Shown here: one piece after another, positions 35,304 to 44,134 of the stretch | How the letters are laid out: each line of letters begins with the position of its first letter | How positions within the stretch are numbered: the stretch's first letter is position 1 | Assembly (NCBI RefSeq): GCF_001606025.1 | Contig: NZ_CP014945.1 | Span: 1,364,001-1,428,000 of the forward strand | From: Psychrobacter alimentarius | GTDB lineage: Bacteria > Pseudomonadota > Gammaproteobacteria > Pseudomonadales > Moraxellaceae | Length of the DNA: 64,000 bases | Direction: 5' to 3' | The notes under the pieces: generated by a model | The model's database searches: none | What the model was told of the DNA's origin: nothing | Seen by the model: only the letters and a program-made list of their open reading frames with translations | Position numbers and translations under genes: made by a program

Positions 35304-36068
35304 ATGACAACCATACTTCTGGTGCGTCACGGTCAGGCGTCTTTTGGACAAGAAAATTACGATCAGCTTTCAGAGTTGGGTAGTACTCAGGCGCAAATGC
35401 TGGGTAAACATTATGCAACCACGCAGCGCCGTATCGATGCCATCTTTACAGGCAGCTTGGTAAGACAACAGGACTCTGCCCGAAATTTTTTGGCGCGTTA
35501 CCAATCATCGATCAATACCGACTGTAGTAAAGCCCTGCCTTTGTCGTCCGCAATCAATATCGATGAGCCTGAGAGTTACATTCTGCCACAGTTTGACGAA
35601 TTTAATCATCAAGATGTATTTAAAAAATCGGATCCTGCTTTTAGTAGTCGTGCTGCGATCGCTGCTGAAATTGCTAAATCAGAAGTACCAAACACAAGGC
35701 TTGCTGAGTTATTCGATCAAGCGATGCAGCGTTGGCATGGCGGTGACAATGATCAAGATTATATTGAGAGCTGGCCCCAATTTAATCAGCGTGCGCAGCA
35801 AGCACTTGAGCAAGTTCGTACAAAAGTGGCAGATTTGAATTTAGGTTGTGATAGTACAGTATTGGTGTTTACCTCAGGTGGTGTGATTGCCGCAATCACC
35901 GCGCAATTATTAAAACAAGGCAGTCAAATCGCATATCAATTAAACAAAAGCTTAGTAAACACAGGTGTCACATCCATTACGCTAAAAGAGCAAAGCACTC
36001 GTTTGATGTCTTTAAATGAGTACAGCCATCTGTTTTGTGAAGGCAAACGCTTTGTTACTTGGCGCTAA
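35304..36068 (+). CDS. Histidine phosphatase-fold protein lacking the second catalytic His
   Basis: 254 aa from the ATG at 35304 (AAGGGA 7 bases upstream). Starts with TTILLVRHGQASFGQENYDQLSELG, the branch-1 RHG motif with the phospho-acceptor His. The second conserved histidine, normally in a VTHGG-like motif, is replaced: VLVFTSGGVIAAI has Ser in that place. That predicts low or altered phosphatase activity. It lies 36 bases after the kinase gene and before an SDR gene, so it probably belongs to the same acyl-CoA pathway. Its substrate is unknown. Confidence 0.8.
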   Translation: MTTILLVRHGQASFGQENYDQLSELGSTQAQMLGKHYATTQRRIDAIFTGSLVRQQDSARNFLARYQSSINTDCSKALPLSSAINIDEPESYILPQFDEFNHQDVFKKSDPAFSSRAAIAAEIAKSEVPNTRLAELFDQAMQRWHGGDNDQDYIESWPQFNQRAQQALEQVRTKVADLNLGCDSTVLVFTSGGVIAAITAQLLKQGSQIAYQLNKSLVNTGVTSITLKEQSTRLMSLNEYSHLFCEGKRFVTWR

Positions 36069-36106
36069 GCTGATTGAATGTAGCATAGATGCGTTGAATG
36101 ACTGAT

Positions 36107-36120
36107 ATAGTGATCACTAT
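36107..36120. repeat. 14-base perfect palindrome upstream of the SDR gene
   Basis: ATAGTGATCACTAT at 36107-36120, 39 bases after the histidine phosphatase-fold gene and ~150 before the SDR start. Candidate operator for a dimeric regulator; no regulator gene is adjacent. Confidence 0.4.
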
Positions 36121-36268
36121 TTGGTGATGACGGTTGATTATATATCGAAAGTCAGCAGTCTCATTTTGCCTGCTTATTGTTTATTTTTATAACTGACAGA
36201 CCCAATCTGTAGATTTGCGGTATTATAGACTATCAACTTTACCCAACATCTATAAAAAAGGATTGTCC

Positions 36269-37138
36269 ATGCAAAATAAGTTGATCAATTTAGTCGTTAA
36301 AAGCGCCAACCAAAGTAAAAAACAGATATTGAGCGCGGTTCAGCCGTCTCGTTACTTGCAGGATTTAAATAAAAAGCAGGCTGGACAAAACAAAACAGTA
36401 CTTATTACAGGTGCCAGTTCTGGGTTAGGTGAAGGGATGGCGAGGCTTTTTGCCAAGCTTGGTTACAACCTTGCTATTTGCGCTCGCCGCGTCGATCGTT
36501 TGGAGTGTTTGCAGTCAGAATTGACAGCAGCGTATCCTAATATACGTGTTGAATATCAGACGCTTGATGTTAGCGATTATGATGCCATTTTTGATGTGTT
36601 TAATGCCTTTGCAGAAAAATTTGGTAGCATTGATCGAGTGGTGGTCAATGCCGGTATTGGTGATAGTCGCCGTATCGGTAAAGGGCGTTTTGATACCAAT
36701 CGCCGTACCGTTGAGATTAACTTCATATCGGCATTGGCGCAATGTGAAGCTGCGATGAGTATTTTTAGAGCACAAAACAGCGGTCACTTGGTGGTCATAT
36801 CAAGCATGTCGGCCATGCGCGGAATGCCCAAGCATTTGACCGCTTATGGGGCAAGTAAAGCAGGATTGGCACATCTGGCAGAAGGGATTCGTTCGGATAT
36901 GCTCTTAACCAAGCTTCCTATCAAAGTCTCTACCATTTATCCTGGCTATATTCGTACTGAGATTAATGAAAATGCCAAGCCATTACCGTTTGAAGTCGAT
37001 GCTGACACAGGCACGAAGGCCATTGTTGCCGCGATTGAAGCGGGCGTAGAAGAAGCTTGTGTACCAAGTTTACCATGGTCATTTGTCGGTCAGGCACTAA
37101 AACACTTGCCACTTAAAGTCGTCAGCACAGTCAGTTAA
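36269..37138 (+). CDS. Short-chain dehydrogenase/reductase
   Basis: 289 aa from the ATG at 36269 (AAGGA 7 bases upstream); an earlier start at 36215 has no ribosome site. Classical SDR: cofactor loop TGASSGLGEGMARLF preceded by a 40-residue basic N-terminus, NADP-favouring ARRVDRL at the end of beta-2, VVNAG, catalytic Ser in VVISSMSAMRG and YGASK. In the P. putida lva operon a related SDR (LvaD) reduces the 4-keto acyl-CoA to 4-hydroxyacyl-CoA; that role is possible here but other keto lipids fit equally. Ends before a bidirectional terminator. Confidence 0.88.
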   Translation: MQNKLINLVVKSANQSKKQILSAVQPSRYLQDLNKKQAGQNKTVLITGASSGLGEGMARLFAKLGYNLAICARRVDRLECLQSELTAAYPNIRVEYQTLDVSDYDAIFDVFNAFAEKFGSIDRVVVNAGIGDSRRIGKGRFDTNRRTVEINFISALAQCEAAMSIFRAQNSGHLVVISSMSAMRGMPKHLTAYGASKAGLAHLAEGIRSDMLLTKLPIKVSTIYPGYIRTEINENAKPLPFEVDADTGTKAIVAAIEAGVEEACVPSLPWSFVGQALKHLPLKVVSTVS

Positions 37139-37164
37139 CACAACTGGCGCTGATCGCAGTAAAT

Positions 37165-37200
37165 AAAAAGCCGCTTACAGCATGTTGTAAGCGGCTTTTT
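37165..37200. terminator. Bidirectional terminator between SDR gene and fadD
   Basis: AAAAAGCCGCTTACA (37165-37179) and TGTAAGCGGCTTTTT (37186-37200) form a perfect 15-bp stem with a 6-base loop; A-run and T-run serve both strands. Confidence 0.92.
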
Positions 37201-37222
37201 ATTATTTATTTAAAGTAAGCAC

Positions 37223-38914
37223 TTAAGCGTTATCTAAAATATGTTTCTCGCGCAGCTTTTGACGCAGTACTTTACCGACGTTACTCTTTGGCAGCTCACT
37301 CACAAACTCGATGTGACGTGGGCATTTATAGCCTGTTAAGTTGTCTAAAGCAAACTCTGTAATCACTTCTTTGGTTACGTTGTTATCAGCAGGGACGATA
37401 TAAATCTTCACCGCTTCACCTTGACGCTCATCAGGAATCCCAATGACTGCACAATCAATAATACCATCACAGTCCAGCATCACAGACTCAATCTCATTAG
37501 GGAAGACGTTAAAGCCTGAGACCAAAATCATGTCTTTTTTACGATCAAGTAAGGTGAAATAGCCTTTTGAATCCATGCTGGCGATATCACCGGTTCTGAA
37601 ATAACCGTCACTGGTAAAGTCATCACTACTTTCTCTGTTGAGATAACCTGACGTCACGTTTGGTCCTTTGATACACATCTCACCTGCTTGGTTGATGCCC
37701 ACACGATTGCCATCCTCATCGATAAGAATGATGTCGATACTAGGCACAGGTATACCAATAGTGCCATTAAACTTACGATCAGTAATAAGGTTGGCCGTAC
37801 CGCCGGCAACCCCTTCAGTCATTCCCCAACCTTCAACCATAGGGCAACCTGTGACTTCTAACCAACGTGTTGCTGTTTGCTCGGTTGCTGCCATACCACC
37901 TGCTTGTGAGATGCGAAGCGAGCTGAAGTCCAGCTCTTTGAAGCTTGGCTGCTCCAGTAGTGCTTTGAATAGAGTATTCACCGCTGGGAAAATATGGAAT
38001 GGCTGCTTTGATAAAGTTTTGACAAAACCTGGCATATCACGTGGGTTTGGCACCAATATAAAGGTGTAACCTGAACGCATGCCTAATAGGCTGAGTGAAA
38101 AGGCAAAGATGTGGTAAAGCGGTAGCGCCATGACCATATTGATATAGACCTCATTGATTTCTGAGGTAACAGGGCGATACCAAGCTTCTGCCATCAAAGC
38201 AGCAGATACGATATTGCGCTGGGTGAGTATCGTGCCTTTAGACAGTCCTGTCGTACCACCTGTGTATTGCAAAATAGCCAGTTGATCTAAGCTCATTTTT
38301 GGCGCGTGAAAAGGAAGGTTTTTACCCCTCTTAAGTACATCAGGGAACTTGGTCACTTCGTGTTTTGGATCGTCAAGTTTGTATTTTGGGATCAAACGCT
38401 TGACTTGACGAACGATGGTATTGACCAACATGCCTTTGAGTCCCATCATATCGCCCAGTTTGGATAATACGATGCGCTTGATATTGGTCTCGTCAACGAC
38501 TTGTTCGAGGGCTTGAGCGAAGTTATCGACCACAAAAATAACCTGAGCGCCAGAGTCATTTAACTGATGGCGTAGCTCACGGCCTGTATATAGAGGATTA
38601 ACTGGCGTGCAAACATAGCCTGCTCGTAAAATACCAATCATGATCGGTAAGTATTGAGGAATGTTTGGCATCATTAAGGCAACCACGCAGCCCTTAGGAA
38701 GATTTTGCGATTGCAACCATGCTGCTACTGCAAGTGACGCTTTATCAACATCGCCATAAGTATGAGTGACGCCCATACAGATTGTCATAGGGTGCATACG
38801 AAAGCGCTCGAAACACTCTTCGTATAGCTCCATTATGCTGCTATATTTGTCTGGATTGACAGTTTTAGGTACACCATTCGGATAATGGGCAAGCCAAGGT
38901 TTATTTGGCGTCAT
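37223..38914 (-). CDS. fadD: Long-chain fatty acid-CoA ligase
   Basis: Activates fatty acids to acyl-CoA with ATP, opening beta-oxidation. 563 aa from the ATG at 38914 (AAGGA 8 bases upstream), matching E. coli FadD (561); an earlier in-frame start at 38935 is not needed. Starts PNKPWLAHYPNGVPKTVNPD. AMP-binding motif YTGGTTGLSKGTILTQRN, VEGWGMTEG, GYFRTGD, and FNVFPNEIE. Probably peripheral to the inner membrane. Convergent with the ACAD-kinase cluster, from which a terminator separates it, so co-regulation would need separate promoters. Confidence 0.95.
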   Translation of the reverse strand: MTPNKPWLAHYPNGVPKTVNPDKYSSIMELYEECFERFRMHPMTICMGVTHTYGDVDKASLAVAAWLQSQNLPKGCVVALMMPNIPQYLPIMIGILRAGYVCTPVNPLYTGRELRHQLNDSGAQVIFVVDNFAQALEQVVDETNIKRIVLSKLGDMMGLKGMLVNTIVRQVKRLIPKYKLDDPKHEVTKFPDVLKRGKNLPFHAPKMSLDQLAILQYTGGTTGLSKGTILTQRNIVSAALMAEAWYRPVTSEINEVYINMVMALPLYHIFAFSLSLLGMRSGYTFILVPNPRDMPGFVKTLSKQPFHIFPAVNTLFKALLEQPSFKELDFSSLRISQAGGMAATEQTATRWLEVTGCPMVEGWGMTEGVAGGTANLITDRKFNGTIGIPVPSIDIILIDEDGNRVGINQAGEMCIKGPNVTSGYLNRESSDDFTSDGYFRTGDIASMDSKGYFTLLDRKKDMILVSGFNVFPNEIESVMLDCDGIIDCAVIGIPDERQGEAVKIYIVPADNNVTKEVITEFALDNLTGYKCPRHIEFVSELPKSNVGKVLRQKLREKHILDNA

Positions 38915-39398
38915 GGTCAGCGTCCTTGAATTCAAAATAGATTAGAATTTGTGGTAAAGCAGTCATATCCGTGTCAATAAAACACATCAGCGCTGACGTA
39001 GCGTTTGTCGCTGATAGAAGTAGTATCCTTACTTATTGACTGGCTGCTATATTCTATTGCCGTATATAAGCTTTCTTAATCAAACTAAAAGAGTTCGCTG
39101 GTTAGAAGGCATAAACGGTTAAGTTGGTGATAAAAAATACACCGCATCAAATACACATTATCTAATGTTTACCACTAAGGTATTAAAAAATAATACATTT
39201 AAGCAATACATTAGCATGAATAGATTTTAATGTAATACCAGTATGCAAGACTGTAGAGTGCACAAATAAAGCTGAAAAATTCAATTTCTTTTTTATCAGA
39301 TTTGTAACGTTAAGGTTTAAAGAGTCGTTGTCAGTTAGGTAGAAATTCTAACCCGTCAAAACGATGACTATTGAACATGAAAATTATCTTAATAGTGA
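38915..39398. other. Intergenic region upstream of fadD
   Basis: 484 bases, A/T-rich. Near fadD is a perfect palindrome TCAGCGCTGA (38987-38996) and a second CGCTGA at 39009-39014; on the minus strand a TTGACA-like -35 lies at about 38974. The part from 39050 to 39398 shows no open frame or clear structure. Confidence 0.45.
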
Positions 39399-40190
39399 TT
39401 AAGGTAGAATTAACTGCTTATGTTTATTAAAGAATCGGCGATAAATGAGTAAAGCACTGATGGTACAGCCAAGCATACTGCTCACACATATCAAAAACAT
39501 GGTGACGATTTGATAGCGAACCGCTTGAGTAGGATCGGCACCTGCCAATATTTGCCCTGTCATCATACCAGGTAAGCTGACAATACCGACAACTAGCATG
39601 GAGTTTAAAGTAGGGGTCATACCGTTGATGATTGCTGAGCGTATAGGATCATGTACGGCCTCGAACGGGCGAGCAGAAAGGCTTAACATCATCTCAATAC
39701 GTCCTTGCTGCTCATGAAAGGCATTAATCAGCTGATTGGTGGTTAGTGAAATGGCGGTCAGAGAGTTACCCAGTATCAAACCCAATATGGGAATGACAAA
39801 CTGCGGAGTATACCAAGGCTGCACCTGTAAAATCATCACGATAGCGATGGCAGTAACCAATATTCCAGAAGCACTCACTGCGAGTAGGGTATCAGTAAAT
39901 AAGCCCTTATAATGACGTTTGACACGGTTTTTAGCAGCGCTTCCTGCAATCAGTGTCATGATGGTTAAAATAACCAATACTTCATACCATTGTTCGCGAG
40001 CAAAAATCCATGCCAGTATCAGCCCGATAAAACTAAGCTGGACGACAGTACGAACAGCAGCCATCAATAAAGTTTTGGTGAGCTGTAAGCGCAGCCGCCA
40101 CGATAAAAGAATGACGATAATAATAAGGCTGCTGGCAAGAGCGATGTCGCTATACGTTAGAAATATCTGCATGTCGTCCGTCGCGCTCAT
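39399..40190 (-). CDS. fetB: FetB-type ABC transporter permease (YbbM family)
   Basis: 263 aa, about seven hydrophobic segments starting DIALASSLIIIVILLSWRL. The stretch RTVVQLSFIGLILAWIF and the central NSLTAISLTTNQLINAF with the EGRIEMMLSLSARPFEAV-like loop (here QGRIEMML) and GMTPTLNSMLVVGIVSLPGMMTGQILAGADP are diagnostic for the YbbM/FetB family. In E. coli, FetAB is linked to iron export and oxidative stress resistance. Lies 112 bases after fetA on the same strand. Confidence 0.9.
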   Translation of the reverse strand: MSATDDMQIFLTYSDIALASSLIIIVILLSWRLRLQLTKTLLMAAVRTVVQLSFIGLILAWIFAREQWYEVLVILTIMTLIAGSAAKNRVKRHYKGLFTDTLLAVSASGILVTAIAIVMILQVQPWYTPQFVIPILGLILGNSLTAISLTTNQLINAFHEQQGRIEMMLSLSARPFEAVHDPIRSAIINGMTPTLNSMLVVGIVSLPGMMTGQILAGADPTQAVRYQIVTMFLICVSSMLGCTISALLIYRRFFNKHKQLILP

Positions 40191-40302
40191 AAGTGCTCAT
40201 CATAAAAGTAACTAAGGAAAAGTATCAATGTAGAGCAGAAGACAACGCATTTATATAAGTGATGGTTTGTATAAATAGGCAAAGAATACTTTGATTGCAT
40301 CA

Positions 40303-41121
40303 TTAAGATACGTTGCTCAATATACCTGCCTGCATATGCCAATGTCTATCGGCCAATGGCATAATAGCTTGGGTATCATGAGTCACCCATAGCAAGGTGC
40401 GAAGCGGATTAGCTCGCAACCAGCTAATGAGCAAACGTACCAGCTGAGCTGAAGTATCACTGTCTAAGGCGGCGGTCGGTTCATCTAATAGCAATACTTG
40501 TGGGTTTAGTTGCAATAGGCGTAACGTATTGACCAGTTGCCGCTCACCACCCGAAAGATGAGTGGCTTCTTGGTATAAAAAATCAGCGCTGCGCTCTAGA
40601 TGGCCAAGCTGTTTGATGTGCCAATCAATATCAAACTTATGATATTGGTGCGCTTGCAAGCGATAAGGCAGTTGTAAATTGTCAATGACACGGCCTTCTA
40701 GCAGTTGAGGATGTTGAGCAAGTAGCGAAACTCGCGAGCGCCACACTGTAGGGGCAGTATCATGAATACGCTCATTAATGTTAGGATAAATAGGGCTGTT
40801 TGATTCGCTTTGTAAGCTAATTTCACCACTGCTCATTGGTAACAGACCTGCTAAAACACGCAACAATACAGATTTTCCGCTTCCAGAAGACCCTGTTAAG
40901 ACCGTTATCTGTCCTGCTAGCAGTTTTCCGCTGATCCCATTTATTAAGGTGCGTTCATGAGTGAGCGTAGCGGAATCCAGCGCTGACGGCTTCCTTATTC
41001 TCTTGAGCCAATAGTGATAGTTTTCAGACAGTATTGAGCCTGTAGCAGAAGCGCTTTTGTGGCTCTGATCGGCTGTCGTAGCGCGCTTGCTATGTACCCA
41101 AAGGTTATCAAATACTAGCAT
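40303..41121 (-). CDS. fetA: FetA-type ABC transporter ATP-binding protein (YbbL family)
   Basis: 272 aa, against ~225 for E. coli FetA; about 45 extra residues lie near the N-terminus between LVFDNLWVHS and TLINGISGKL, low-complexity and polar. Walker A GSSGSGKS, Q-loop SLLAQHPQLL, signature LSGGERQLV, Walker B VLLLDEPTAALD, H-loop WVTHD are all present, so the ATPase should be active. Partner of the permease FetB downstream; 36 bases after the thioesterase gene. Confidence 0.9.
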   Translation of the reverse strand: MLVFDNLWVHSKRATTADQSHKSASATGSILSENYHYWLKRIRKPSALDSATLTHERTLINGISGKLLAGQITVLTGSSGSGKSVLLRVLAGLLPMSSGEISLQSESNSPIYPNINERIHDTAPTVWRSRVSLLAQHPQLLEGRVIDNLQLPYRLQAHQYHKFDIDWHIKQLGHLERSADFLYQEATHLSGGERQLVNTLRLLQLNPQVLLLDEPTAALDSDTSAQLVRLLISWLRANPLRTLLWVTHDTQAIMPLADRHWHMQAGILSNVS

Positions 41122-41157
41122 AAGGCGCTTCTGATGCGTGCCAACAGGTTAGCGTCA

Positions 41158-41727
41158 TCATTTATGGGTCTGCTGAGTAATGGCGTTTTGGATGGCATCA
41201 TGTAATGCTCTTGGAACACGAATAGGGCGCATGGGGGTACTATAAGCAGCAGCATTGTCATCTTTAGACACTGGGTCAGGCTTGACCTGATTTTGCACGC
41301 AAGCAATCACAATTTTAGCGCGACTTAACAGACTGTCATTGGTTTTACTAGTAGCGTTATTATCAGGCAGATGGCGATGAATGCTTTGGTAAAAGATCAT
41401 GCTAGCAGGTTTGAGCTCGACTTTATCGATACGCACATTGATGACTTCATCTAAAAGAATGGCTTTTTTGTAGTGTAAATCTGCTTGACTCACGACAAAA
41501 TGCTGTATGTCACCATGGTCACTCTGTAAAAAATAACCATTTAGACCAAGGTGAGTAAACCAGTCACGGCGGCAATTTTCAAAGAACACCAAATGATTGG
41601 CGTGATAAACTATACCACCAGCGTCAGTATGGTTAATATAGACGTTATAATCAGTCGCAAATAGTGGCGTGGTAGAGTTGTCAGGTTTTGAGGATGCATC
41701 TGTATGGTTATTTATAGGGGTCGTCAT
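41158..41727 (-). CDS. Hotdog-fold acyl-CoA thioesterase, YbgC/4HBT type
   Basis: 189 aa. Contains VYINHTDAGGIVYHANHLVFFENCRRDWF in the usual place: the catalytic Asp of the HTDAGG motif and the YHANHL helix are diagnostic of YbgC-like thioesterases. C-terminal ~50 residues are a polar extension (KPDPVSKDDNAAAYSTP). Not next to tol-pal, so not the standard ybgC gene; it leads a probable operon with fetA and fetB. Physiological substrate unknown. Confidence 0.85.
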   Translation of the reverse strand: MTTPINNHTDASSKPDNSTTPLFATDYNVYINHTDAGGIVYHANHLVFFENCRRDWFTHLGLNGYFLQSDHGDIQHFVVSQADLHYKKAILLDEVINVRIDKVELKPASMIFYQSIHRHLPDNNATSKTNDSLLSRAKIVIACVQNQVKPDPVSKDDNAAAYSTPMRPIRVPRALHDAIQNAITQQTHK

Positions 41728-41924
41728 AGTGGGACTCAGTAAAGTTATTTAATAAAAAGCGATGTATGTGATAATAAACGTTACTCTAACTTAAGATACA
41801 AAGGCACGCAACAGATAGGCTGTCTACGTCTGTTATCATAGTCATTTGTTTGTCGTTACAAGTCATGTGTTCGTTCAGTACCTTCTCTAGTCAAATAGTC
41901 TAATCAATCAGTATAGGATGGTTT

Positions 41925-42749
41925 ATGCCTCGTTTTGTCAGTTTTAATATCAATGGTATTCGCGCCCGCCAACATCAGCTTGAAGCTGTACGAGAGGTCA
42001 TCGATCCCGATGTAATGGGTCTACAAGAAACGAAAGTGCATGACGAGCAGTTTCCACTAAAAAACATAGAAAGTCTTGGTTATCATATTGAATACTTCGG
42101 TCAAAAAGCCCATTATGGCGTGGCATTACTGTCTAAGGTTGCGCCTATTTTTGTACAAAAAGGCTTTCCGGGTGAAGACATAGAAGCACAAAAGCGCTTT
42201 ATCCATGCACGTTACGTGATAGAAGGTCGCGAAATTGATGTGCTTAACGGCTACTTTCCACAAGGCGAGAGTCAGGATCATCCCACCAAATTCCCAATGA
42301 AGCGTGCTTATTACGCAGATTTGATGGCTTATATCGACACTTTAAAAGCAGAAGGGCGTTCACTCGTCATTATGGGGGATATGAATATTGCCCCAGAAGA
42401 TATTGATATCGGTATTGGTGAGGTCAACGCAAAGCGCTGGCTAAAAAATAGAAAAACGTCGTTTTTGCCAGAAGAGCGTGCATGGTATAGCGACTTGATG
42501 TCACGCGAGCTGACCGATACGTATCGTTTGCATTATCCAGAGAGTACAGACTTGTATAGCTGGTTTGATTATCGCAGTGGAGGATTTAACGACGACCCTA
42601 AGCGCGGCTTACGTATCGACCATATTTTATGTACCGCTGACTTGGTAGAGGCATGTGTCGATGCTGGTATCAGTTATGAGTTGCGAGGCATGGAAAAACC
42701 TTCTGACCATGCGCCCATTTGGTCAGCATTTGACTTAAGTAAGCTTTGA
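41925..42749 (+). CDS. xthA: Exodeoxyribonuclease III (AP endonuclease)
   Basis: DNA repair enzyme cutting at abasic sites. 274 aa, near the E. coli length (268). Seen: FNINGIRARQHQL, catalytic Glu in GLQETKVHDEQFP, GYFPQGES, GDMNIAPEDIDIG, and the C-terminal RIDHILCT and SDHAPIW motifs, all active-site residues of the exonuclease-endonuclease-phosphatase fold. No strong ribosome site. Lies alone between the divergent thioesterase gene and argJ. Confidence 0.95.
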   Translation: MPRFVSFNINGIRARQHQLEAVREVIDPDVMGLQETKVHDEQFPLKNIESLGYHIEYFGQKAHYGVALLSKVAPIFVQKGFPGEDIEAQKRFIHARYVIEGREIDVLNGYFPQGESQDHPTKFPMKRAYYADLMAYIDTLKAEGRSLVIMGDMNIAPEDIDIGIGEVNAKRWLKNRKTSFLPEERAWYSDLMSRELTDTYRLHYPESTDLYSWFDYRSGGFNDDPKRGLRIDHILCTADLVEACVDAGISYELRGMEKPSDHAPIWSAFDLSKL

Positions 42750-42843
42750 TATATGCAGGGCTTTTAATAGAGTAGGGTTCATATCGTATTGGTTAAATTT
42801 TTTATTCAAATAACACTAAAAATTGAGAAATAAGGATTCAATA

Positions 42844-44067
42844 ATGGCTGTCGGAAATGTTGCAGTACCTAATACTATTTATCCTATTGAAGGCATTAGA
42901 CTAAGCGCCACAGCAGCAGGCGTACGCTATAAGAATCGTGATGATCTAGTGGTCATTGAGATCGTTGATACGGCCACCACTGCAGTTGTGACCACTAAGA
43001 ATACGTTTTGTGCGGCACCCGTGCGTATATTGCGCGAGCACTTTGCCAAAGCCAATCCGCGCTATTTGATCACCAATACAGGTAATGCCAATGCAGGCAC
43101 GGGCGCTGATGGTAAACGCCGTGCTATGGATATCTGTCAAGCGTTAGCAACCAAAACAGGCGTCGATATCAGTGCCGTATTGCCATTCTCTACTGGCGTG
43201 ATTGGTGAACCGCTTAATAGTGATGCTGTGATTAATGGCTTGGACAATGCGCTTGCCAATTTAGCGTCTGACAATTGGCTGGCTGCAGCGAATGGTATTC
43301 GTACTACTGATACTATCCCTAAGCTTGCAAGCCAAAAAGTCGATATTGACGGTATCAGTTATCACATTACTGGTATGTCAAAAGGCTCAGGCATGATACG
43401 ACCTAACATGGCGACCATGCTGGGCTATGTGGCAACAGATGCCAACATTGCGGCTGATGTATTACAAGAAATGCTGAGTGCCATCAATGAGCAGTCGTTT
43501 AATCGCATTACCGTTGATGGGGATACTTCAACCAATGACTGCTGTGTATTGATTGCGACAGGTAACGCCAGCTCGGATGTGATTGACAGTCCAACGCATC
43601 CGCATTATCAGGCAGTTTTTGCCGCCTTGACAGAAGTGTTTGTACGTCTGGCGCAGCTCATTGTACGTGATGGCGAAGGGGCGACCAAGTTTATGACGGT
43701 AAAAGTCACGGGTGGTAAGACAACGCAAGAATGCTGCGATGTGGCATACGCAGTTGCACATTCACCATTGGTCAAAACAGCATTCTTTGCCAGTGATGCC
43801 AACTGGGGTCGTATCCTAGCGGCAGTGGGTTATGCTGGAATTGAAGATCTGGATACAGAACAAGTCGATGTATATTTGGATGAGGTAATGATTTGCCAAA
43901 ATGGCGGCGTTGCTAGCACTTATACAGAGGAAGCAGGTAAAGCTGTGATGAGCCGTGCTGAAATTACCATTCATATTGATTTGGCACGTGGTGATGCCAG
44001 TGATACGGTTTATACGTGTGATCTGTCATACGATTATGTCAAAATCAATGCGGACTATCGCAGTTGA
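42844..44067 (+). CDS. argJ: Bifunctional glutamate N-acetyltransferase / N-acetylglutamate synthase
   Basis: Recycles the acetyl group of N-acetylornithine in arginine synthesis. 407 aa from the ATG at 42844 (AAGGA 7 bases upstream); a start 21 bases earlier would precede that site. Self-cleaving precursor: GSGMIRPNMATMLGYVATD holds the Ala-Thr cleavage site whose Thr becomes the N-terminal nucleophile of the beta chain. Also ITNTGNANAGTG, and the closing TCDLSYDYVKINADYRS typical of ArgJ. Terminator follows at 44106. Confidence 0.96.
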   Translation: MAVGNVAVPNTIYPIEGIRLSATAAGVRYKNRDDLVVIEIVDTATTAVVTTKNTFCAAPVRILREHFAKANPRYLITNTGNANAGTGADGKRRAMDICQALATKTGVDISAVLPFSTGVIGEPLNSDAVINGLDNALANLASDNWLAAANGIRTTDTIPKLASQKVDIDGISYHITGMSKGSGMIRPNMATMLGYVATDANIAADVLQEMLSAINEQSFNRITVDGDTSTNDCCVLIATGNASSDVIDSPTHPHYQAVFAALTEVFVRLAQLIVRDGEGATKFMTVKVTGGKTTQECCDVAYAVAHSPLVKTAFFASDANWGRILAAVGYAGIEDLDTEQVDVYLDEVMICQNGGVASTYTEEAGKAVMSRAEITIHIDLARGDASDTVYTCDLSYDYVKINADYRS

Positions 44068-44105
44068 TATTTTTAGATCGAAGCGTTTAATCAGTATTAT
44101 CATGA

Positions 44106-44134
44106 AGCCAGAGCATAGATTGCTCTGGCTTTTT
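44106..44134 (+). terminator. Terminator of argJ
   Basis: AGCCAGAGCA (44106-44115) and TGCTCTGGCT (44121-44130) pair perfectly around TAGAT; four Ts follow. Confidence 0.88.

Noticed and set aside
37668..38069. 133-codon open frame on the + strand inside fadD
   Set aside because: Antisense to well-conserved fadD coding sequence, no ribosome site; codon pattern is a shadow of the real gene.
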